From Streptomyces genisteinicus (lineage in GTDB: Bacteria; Actinomycetota; Actinomycetes; Streptomycetales; Streptomycetaceae): a stretch of DNA of 64,000 nt. Positions within the stretch are counted from its first letter, which is position 1; each line of letters opens with the position of its first letter. Under the pieces are notes generated by a model. The model saw only the letters and a list, made by a program, of their open reading frames with translations, was not told the DNA's origin and searched no databases. The position numbers were made by a program, and so were the translations under genes. This document shows positions 59,328 through 64,000 of this stretch, piece by piece. The stretch spans positions 412,917 to 476,916 of the forward strand of contig NZ_CP060826.1 of the NCBI RefSeq assembly GCF_014489615.1. The letters run 5' to 3'.

Positions 59328-59540
59328 CTACTCCGCGTGCCTCTTCAGGTGTTGAAGGGCGACGAGCCCGACGGTGGCCACGGCTATGAACGCCGTTCCG
59401 CCCGCCTTGCAGCTGGCCAGTGCCGAGCCGTTGAAAGCCATGGTGACGATGACTGCCACGAGTGCCACGAGGGCGGCGCACAGGGCGATCGTGACAAGGT
59501 CACGCACCGGATGCGCGCATGGGGTGTGACACGTAGACAT
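59328..59540 (-). CDS. Small two-helix membrane protein, function unknown
   Basis: A 70-residue protein. The ATG at 59540 has GGAGG 6 nt upstream. Two hydrophobic stretches are visible: VTIALCAALVALVAVIVTMA (about residues 16-35) and FIAVATVGLVALQHL near the C-terminus, with a Cys-containing loop (ALASCKAGG) between them. The N-terminus has two Cys and two His within its first 10 residues. I do not recognise the family. It is convergent with the PKS-NRPS operon and probably marks the first gene outside the cluster. Confidence 0.72.
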   Translation of the reverse strand: MSTCHTPCAHPVRDLVTIALCAALVALVAVIVTMAFNGSALASCKAGGTAFIAVATVGLVALQHLKRHAE

Positions 59541-59757
59541 ACTGTCCTCCCGAGTCTGCTGACGACCTCTGATCGGAGACACACCTCACCTGAAGGTGAT
59601 CTCCAGCAGATCCGCCGGGCGGACCGGCAGAGCCTCAGTCGGATGACCGAGGTCGGGCGACGTCGTAGTTGCAGACTTCCAGTGGTAGGACAGCACAGCA
59701 CCCGCAAAGCGGAGCTGCGTCGGATGCACACTACCGCGCCGAGCAACCACCCTGCAA

Positions 59758-59830
59758 CGAGGCGTAGTTCAGCGGACCGGAGCACCCGCTCCGGGAGCGG
59801 GCGGCCGGAGGCCCTACTCCTCCCGTGTGA
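59758..59830 (+). other. Degenerate tRNA-like sequence (possible tRNA-Pro remnant)
   Basis: After TA, GTTC/GAGC form a D-stem with a 9-nt loop, CCCGC/GCGGG an anticodon stem with loop TCCGGGA (CGG in the anticodon place), and GGAGG/CCTCC a 5-bp stem with a 7-nt loop. The acceptor arms do not pair and the T-loop consensus is lost, so it is not a working tRNA. The last part overlaps the Nudix gene end. It may be an old tRNA/att remnant or chance. Confidence 0.25.
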
Positions 59831-60296
59831 GAGCCGCGAGGTAGGCGTCCAGGGGCTGCACACGCCCCGGGAGGGGCTCGCGCAGGTCCCACCAGCGTAC
59901 GGCCGCGATCTCCTCGCCGGGCTCGAAGGCGCGGGTCACGGTGCAGGACCCCGTGTACAGGGCCAGGTACTCGACCCGCTGGTCGGGCGCCAGCACGAAC
60001 CGCGCGTAGCCGACGAACCGCAGCGGTCCCTCGGGCTGCTGCCCGCTCTCCTCCATCAGTTCGCGCGCGGCGGCCCGGCGAGGGGTCTCCCCCTCCTCGA
60101 TGCCTCCTCCCGGAAGCTCCCAGGACCGGCGGTACCGATCGAAGACCACCAGGACCCGGCCGGCCCGCCACAGAGCGACCAGCGCCGCCTGCACCGGCGC
60201 GTCCTGCGGCGGTGCCGCCTCGCCGCCCCGGGTGAACGAGATCAGGTGGTTGCCCCGGCCGTCGGCAGCAAGCGGTCCGTCCGCGAAGGAGGTCAC
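59814..60296 (-). CDS. Nudix hydrolase
   Basis: A 160-residue protein with a full Nudix box (GGGIEEGETPRRAAARELMEESG, given here only by its key residues: Gly, Glu at +6, then REL..EE.G) near residues 65-87. Such enzymes cleave nucleoside diphosphates linked to another group; the substrate cannot be told from sequence. The preceding strand (VLVVFDRYRRSWELP) and following beta strands fit the fold. GTG at 60296 was chosen because AAGGA lies 7 nt upstream; a longer frame to 60899 is antisense to the next gene. It is divergent from the gene at 60405. Likely general metabolism, not part of the cluster. Confidence 0.9.
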   Translation of the reverse strand: MTSFADGPLAADGRGNHLISFTRGGEAAPPQDAPVQAALVALWRAGRVLVVFDRYRRSWELPGGGIEEGETPRRAAARELMEESGQQPEGPLRFVGYARFVLAPDQRVEYLALYTGSCTVTRAFEPGEEIAAVRWWDLREPLPGRVQPLDAYLAALTREE

Positions 60297-60404
60297 CCCC
60301 GTATCCTTCCCCTCATCGAGTGCCCGGCCACCACCCCCGCAGCGCCGACCCCGGCTCCCGGTGACAGGACTTCCCCTGGGGAATGAGCGCGAGAGGGGTA
60401 CAGC

Positions 60405-60905
60405 GTGGACGCGGCGGCAGCGACCAGTCTGATCCGCATGGCCGCCGCAGACCTGTCGACGGCACCCTGGCAGCGCCCCTCCGACGCCCGGCTGGTCCAG
60501 TTGGGCCTGGACGCCCTGCTGGCAGGCATCGAGTCTCCCTCGCTTCCCCTCCTGGCCGGCCTCGCGCGCACCGAACACCCCCAGGCCCGCGAGCTGTTCG
60601 CCCTGGTGCTGGAAGAACGGGGACTGCTGCCGCTCACCCCGGAAGATCTCGCCGAGGCACGCTGGACCGCGGCCCGGTGGTGGGCCGGCCAGATCGTGGC
60701 GTGCCGACTCGATCCCGTGCACGGAGCCAAGCTGATCCATGAGGAGGCCGCAGCCGAACTCGACTACCCCGACGCACTGCAGCCCGTCGTCGACCTCGCG
60801 AGACCAGGCGACCTGTCGAGCGGTCGGCCTCAGGACCGGCAGCACATACGCGACCGGATCACCTCCGCGGCACGAGACCTTCTCGCCACAGAAGCGCACC
60901 CCTGA
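60405..60905 (+). CDS. Hypothetical protein, mostly helical
   Basis: A 166-residue soluble protein starting at GTG after GAGAGGGG (about 6 nt spacing). It is rich in Ala, Leu and charged residues and should be all-helical; no catalytic motif or membrane segment is seen. The middle part (WTAARWWAGQIVACRLDP) is Trp-rich. Streptomyces has many proteins of this kind next to Nudix or immunity-like genes, but I do not recognise the family. It stands alone, divergent from the Nudix gene and convergent with the next. Confidence 0.72.
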   Translation: MDAAAATSLIRMAAADLSTAPWQRPSDARLVQLGLDALLAGIESPSLPLLAGLARTEHPQARELFALVLEERGLLPLTPEDLAEARWTAARWWAGQIVACRLDPVHGAKLIHEEAAAELDYPDALQPVVDLARPGDLSSGRPQDRQHIRDRITSAARDLLATEAHP

Positions 60906-60983
60906 CCCGCCACCCGGCGCGGGCCCTCACCGGCGTGCGCCGGGGTCATGCACGAGGGGCTGCCCGCACCTCACCGGTCCGCC

Positions 60984-61295
60984 TCAGAACCCGTTCATGG
61001 ACTTGTCGAGCACTCCGCCCAGCGCACCGTAGACGCTGCAGCGAACCGAGTGCCGCCCCCTCCGTCGCAGCACGAAGCCCACCCCGAACGACAACACGAA
61101 GAGCCCGCCCAGCACCGCCGCCACGAGCGGGTTGTAGACGAAGTACACGAAACATCCGACGCCGGCCCAGACCAGGATCGGCACAAGCGAGCCGAGCAGC
61201 ACCGTCCCCAACCTGATCCGTTCCGGCCCGGACGGCAGCACACGTGCATGCCACACCCCGATGTGATTCCGGGTCACACACTGCTCAGGCCGCAT
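60984..61295 (-). CDS. Small two-helix membrane protein, function unknown
   Basis: A 103-residue protein with two clear hydrophobic spans, GTVLLGSLVPILVWAGVGCF and VYNPLVAAVLGGLFVLSFGV, separated by almost no loop, and a basic stretch (LRRRGRH) after them. The N-terminal 25 residues are soluble. The start codon at 61295 has no good SD, so a shorter protein is possible. It is convergent with the hypothetical gene at 60405. Family not recognised. Confidence 0.6.
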   Translation of the reverse strand: MRPEQCVTRNHIGVWHARVLPSGPERIRLGTVLLGSLVPILVWAGVGCFVYFVYNPLVAAVLGGLFVLSFGVGFVLRRRGRHSVRCSVYGALGGVLDKSMNGF

Positions 61296-61493
61296 GACGC
61301 CATCACAGCACCCATGGCCCCCACTCGTGCAGCGATCCGAACGAACCTGCGGACACGGGCACCCCGCTCAGCCGATCGACGGCTCGGCAAGCCCGCGAAG
61401 TCGGCCAGGTACGGGCGGCTTTGTGCCACTGGTCGGCATTCTCCTGCCGGCGTGATCGCCGTCCCGCTACACAGGAGGGCCGGGGAGGGCACT

Positions 61494-61745
61494 GTGCCGT
61501 TCCCGTACAGATCCTGGATCCGGGGGCTTGGACAGTTGGTGACCATCAACGTGGCGGTGCTGCTCGCAGTCATCGTCGTCATCCGGCTGCGCCGCCGTAC
61601 CCAGGCGCGCAGCCGCTTCGACGAGAAGATGACCGTGCTCATCGTCCTCGCCCTGGGCATCCTGCTCGCGCCGACCCCGGTCGGCGAGGGGATCGCCGAC
61701 GTCCTGGGCCAGCTCACCACCGGCGCGACGCAGGCTGCCCGGTGA
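61494..61745 (+). CDS. Small membrane protein upstream of the Mrr-like nuclease
   Basis: An 83-residue protein starting at GTG after GGAGGG. It has one strong N-terminal helix (LVTINVAVLLAVIVVIRL) followed by an Arg-rich segment, then a second hydrophobic stretch (VLIVLALGILLAPTP). Its stop overlaps the start of the nuclease gene (GTGA), so the two are probably co-translated and may work together. No known family comes to mind. Confidence 0.7.
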   Translation: MPFPYRSWIRGLGQLVTINVAVLLAVIVVIRLRRRTQARSRFDEKMTVLIVLALGILLAPTPVGEGIADVLGQLTTGATQAAR

Positions 61746-62488
61746 GCCCCCGCCCGCGCAGGCGAACACCTGCCGCACGGCGTACATCCCCCACGAGGCG
61801 CCCGCCGCGGCGGCGCCCACCCGCCATCCGCGCACAACGCCGTCGGCGCCGGGACGACCGCCTCATCCTCTTCCTCGCCGGCGGCGCGCTGGCCGCCGCC
61901 ACGGTCGTCGCCGTCGTGAACTGGCTGCTCACCAACTGGTGGATCCTCATCGCCGTCGGGGTGCTGGCCGCCCTGGCCGGCGGCGGCCTGCTCCACAAGC
62001 AGCAGCAACGAGCCCGCTGGGAAGCGGTCCGGGCGCAGGGCCTGCGCTACGGGATGCCCCAGCTCGACGCCCTGCACCACACCCGCTTCGAGGAGGCCGT
62101 GCGCGACCTGATGCGCCGCGACGGCTGCCAGGACGCGCAGCGGGTCGGCGGCCGCGGGGACCTGGGCGCGGATGTGAAGGCGACCGACCCGTACGGGCGC
62201 CGCTGGGTGGTGCAGTGCAAGCACCGGCGCGACGGCCTCGCCGGCTCCGCCGTCGGGACCCCCGACCTCCAGGTCCTCAACGGCACCGCCCGCCAGGTCC
62301 ACGGCGCCGACGTCGCCGTGATCGTGACGAACGGACGCGTCACCGCCCCGGCCGTCGCCTTCGCCCGACAACAGCGCCTCCACATCGTCGACCGCCACAC
62401 CCTGGCCCTCTGGGCAGCCGGCTCCCGCCCGTTGTGGGAACTCCTGCGCGCCGTTCCCCCGCCCCGCAGACCGACGCCCCTGTCCTGA
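61742..62488 (+). CDS. Membrane-anchored Mrr-like restriction endonuclease
   Basis: A 248-residue protein: Arg/Pro-rich cytoplasmic start, two membrane helices (LILFLAGGALAAATVVAVV and WWILIAVGVLAALAGGGLL), then a nuclease domain of the Mrr/PD-(D/E)xK type. Visible catalytic elements are FEEAVRDLMRRDGC, GGRGDLGADVKA (Asp) and VVQCKHR (Gln-x-Lys). The fold suits cleavage of modified or foreign DNA, and the membrane anchor would place it at the cell envelope. The GTG start at 61742 overlaps the preceding stop by 4 nt. Similar membrane-tethered Mrr proteins are common in Streptomyces; their role is unproven. Confidence 0.85.
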   Translation: MSPRPRRRTPAARRTSPTRRPPRRRPPAIRAQRRRRRDDRLILFLAGGALAAATVVAVVNWLLTNWWILIAVGVLAALAGGGLLHKQQQRARWEAVRAQGLRYGMPQLDALHHTRFEEAVRDLMRRDGCQDAQRVGGRGDLGADVKATDPYGRRWVVQCKHRRDGLAGSAVGTPDLQVLNGTARQVHGADVAVIVTNGRVTAPAVAFARQQRLHIVDRHTLALWAAGSRPLWELLRAVPPPRRPTPLS

Positions 62489-62599
62489 GGCCGCCCGACC
62501 ACGGGGTGCGGGCCGAACCGGCGACGCCGCAGCCACGTGGTCTGCTGACCGTCCGCGCGCCCAAGCCCGCTGCTCGGCGGCGCGGGCGGCGCTCCCCCG

Positions 62600-62715
62600 G
62601 CCGCAGCTCGTCCGGCGACCCGAGGACGGCGGTGCACGCCGCGATGGACGCCTCGGCCGTCTCGTCGAATGCCCGGGCCCCTGCTGGCGTGAGCAGCGTC
62701 AGCCTGTCCGCGGAA
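62600..62715 (-). pseudogene. Possible remnant of a MarR-like regulator C-terminus
   Basis: On the minus strand a frame reads LTLLTPAGARAFDETAEAS then AACTAVLGSPDELR, which resembles the wing-strand and last helix of MarR-type repressors (LTxAGxxxFDxA). No DNA-binding helix precedes it, and the frame then becomes Arg/Gly-rich noise. Short and uncertain. Confidence 0.22.
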
Positions 62716-62726
62716 GCCGGATGACG

Positions 62727-63293
62727 TCAGGTGCTTCGCGTCCGTATGTGCAGGTGGCCATCGAGGGGGAAGTCGGGGGGTGCTGCGGGCAGGAGGGTGC
62801 TGAAGTCGTAGCGGCTCTTCTGCGCGACCCGGCACGACGCCAGGTTGTCGACCTGATGCAGGAGTTCGAGACGCTCCAGCCCGTCGGCTTCGAAGGTGTC
62901 GAAGGCCCAGTTGGTGATGGCCTCCAGAGCGCGGGAGGCCACTCCCCGCCCGCGCGCGTGCGCCGCGGTCCAATAGCCCACTTCGGCCGCCGGCTTGCCG
63001 GAGGAGACATCCTTGAGGACCACGTTGCCCGCCAACTGTTCGCGAACCGAGCCGGTTTGCACCTCAAGGACGGCGAAGCCGAACCGGTCACCCGCGGCCC
63101 AGCCCTGCTGCTGAGCCTGCACCCAGCGTGTCCCGTCGGCATCGTTGTCGATGCCGGAACTCGCCCACCGGCGTAGTGCTCGATCCCGGCTGACCTCGAC
63201 CAATGCGGCAACATCCTCCGTGCGCCAAGGGCGAAGAACGAGAGCGGGAAAGGCCGGCGACGGGGCCACCTGAAGTACAACCGGGGCACTCAT
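62727..63293 (-). CDS. GNAT-family N-acetyltransferase (RimJ/RimL-like)
   Basis: A 188-residue protein. The first 20 residues lead into the RimJ/RimL opening LVLRPWRTEDVAALVEVSRD. The acetyl-CoA-binding motif A is VGYWTAAHARGRGVASRAL (Q/RxxGxG/A as RGRGVA). The later RLELLHQVDNLASCRVAQK corresponds to the usual NxxSxxVxEK segment. It may acetylate a protein N-terminus or a small amine; substrate is unknown. It is transcribed leftward and is convergent with the nuclease gene. Confidence 0.88.
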   Translation of the reverse strand: MSAPVVLQVAPSPAFPALVLRPWRTEDVAALVEVSRDRALRRWASSGIDNDADGTRWVQAQQQGWAAGDRFGFAVLEVQTGSVREQLAGNVVLKDVSSGKPAAEVGYWTAAHARGRGVASRALEAITNWAFDTFEADGLERLELLHQVDNLASCRVAQKSRYDFSTLLPAAPPDFPLDGHLHIRTRST

Positions 63294-63663
63294 CAGCTGA
63301 TCCTATACGGCAGCGTTCCCACCCGACGCCGACCGCGTCCGCCCCCTGATGCCCGGTGAACGCCTTGTCAACGCCGTGTCCGGACACTCTGAGCCTCGAC
63401 GGACCCGTCGTACACCAGAGTCAGGCACTCCGGGCATCCGGAGGTACCGCTCCCAGCACGGATCGTTCACGCTCCCCAGCCGAGTCACCGGCCGACGGCG
63501 AGACGGGCCGAGGAAGTGCGCGTCGTGCGCAGTGACGGCCGCCACGATCGGATCGGCCTGGGGCGAGGCCGGGCCGGCCTCGGTCATGGACGACTGTGGC
63601 AACAACGCAGCGCAGTACCGTCACGCAGCCGCAGACCTGCTCGGCCCAACATGCGGGTTTCCC
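63294..63663. other. Gap between GNAT and helicase genes; no gene seen
   Basis: A 370-bp region. A GC-rich palindrome at 63564-63582 (CGAGGCCGG/CCGGCCTCG) could end the helicase transcript. The open frames here on both strands show no recognisable protein. Confidence 0.55.
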
Positions 63664-64000
63664 TTACGCCCAGTCGACACCGAGTGCGGCGAGCCGGCTG
63701 CGCTGCTCTGCGCTGAGTCCGGCGCGTCTGGTGCGGGTGTTGGAGAGCCATACCCCAAGCCGGACCACCGTCCCGTCCGGCATGTCCTCGCCCCAGCCCC
63801 TCGGCACCACGGTGCGTTCTTCGCGTTCGATGTACTGGGCGAGTGCGGTGATGCCGCGTTCGAACGCCGCGCTCGCTTCGGCGCCCGTCCGCTTGCCCCG
63901 CGCTGCGGCGGGCTTTTCGGCCGCCGGCAGCGGGCGTAGGCCGAGTTGCTCCAGGCGCTCGCGCTGCCCGGGGGCGAGCCGGTCCCAGTCCTGCCTCTGC
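63664..64000 (-). CDS. C-terminal end of a helicase-associated-domain protein (partial)
   Basis: The frame enters from the right edge and ends at TAA 63664. The 111 visible residues include AFERGITALAQYIEREERTVVPRG, seen here as a typical start, then GTVVRLGVWLSNTRTRRAGLS and a final LAALGVDWA. These are the hallmarks of helicase-associated (HA) domains, repeated at the C-terminus of large actinomycete DEAD/DEAH-box proteins. Another such unit seems to end just before (RLEQLGLRPLP). The ATPase part must lie beyond the window. Confidence 0.82.
   Translation of the reverse strand, partial: QRQDWDRLAPGQRERLEQLGLRPLPAAEKPAAARGKRTGAEASAAFERGITALAQYIEREERTVVPRGWGEDMPDGTVVRLGVWLSNTRTRRAGLSAEQRSRLAALGVDWA

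Noticed and set aside
63303..63605. Small protein gene between GNAT and helicase genes
   Set aside because: An open frame exists, but there is no SD, no conserved motif and no coding-like composition.

Overview
The DNA is very GC-rich, with strong G/C preference at codon third positions, GTG and TTG starts and Shine-Dalgarno (SD) sites such as AGGAGG. Together with DUF5302, TIGR04222-like and helicase-associated proteins, this points to an actinomycete, most likely Streptomyces. About three quarters of the window is one biosynthetic gene cluster; the last 5 kb looks like ordinary chromosomal genes.

Layout. 1-15841 (minus): the N-terminal part of a giant type I polyketide synthase (PKS), open to the window edge. 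Three modules are visible: KS-AT-DH-ER-KR-ACP, KS-AT-(dead DH)-KR-ACP and KS-AT-DH-KR (cut). 15842-16392: a regulatory gap with a terminator, candidate promoter, palindrome and a leader ORF overlapping a hairpin. 16393-21415: MFS exporter, two small DUF5302 paralogues, an NmrA-like oxidoreductase and an Sfp-type phosphopantetheinyl transferase. 21696-25434 (minus): metK-metF-ahcY, a SAM supply and recycling cassette. 25801-27711: a TIGR04222-like protein, a GyrB-like ATPase fragment and an SRPBCC protein. 28029-59041 (plus): two overlapping PKS-NRPS genes of 4328 and 6009 residues. 59328-64000: small membrane proteins, a Nudix hydrolase, a membrane-anchored Mrr-like nuclease, a GNAT and the end of a helicase-like gene.

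How it fits together. The plus-strand pair reads as KS-AT(malonyl)-ACP / C-A(Gly)-PCP / KS-AT(methylmalonyl)-DH-ER-KR-ACP, followed by KS-AT-DH-KR-ACP / KS-AT(malonyl)-DH-KR-ACP / C-A(Gly)-PCP / KS-AT-ACP-TE. By collinearity the chain would gain a beta-ketoamide, a glycine-derived 4-amino-2-methylbutyryl unit, a diene and a terminal glycyl-ketide. That end could close to an N-acyl tetramic acid or be released as a ring or acid. No loading module is visible, so the starter and some extension modules lie left of the window. I could not match this architecture to a known compound. The PPTase would activate carrier proteins, the MFS pump would export product, and the SAM cassette implies methylation by an enzyme outside the window. 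No pathway regulator gene is present.

The most unusual features are long near-identical DNA blocks shared by the two PKS-NRPS genes and marked by a different wobble-base usage, Thr/His-rich AT segments in the minus-strand PKS that look swapped in, a decayed DH, non-canonical CASH/VASH AT motifs, and the possible attenuator leader in front of the minus-strand PKS. All assignments come from reading motifs by eye; no database search was possible.
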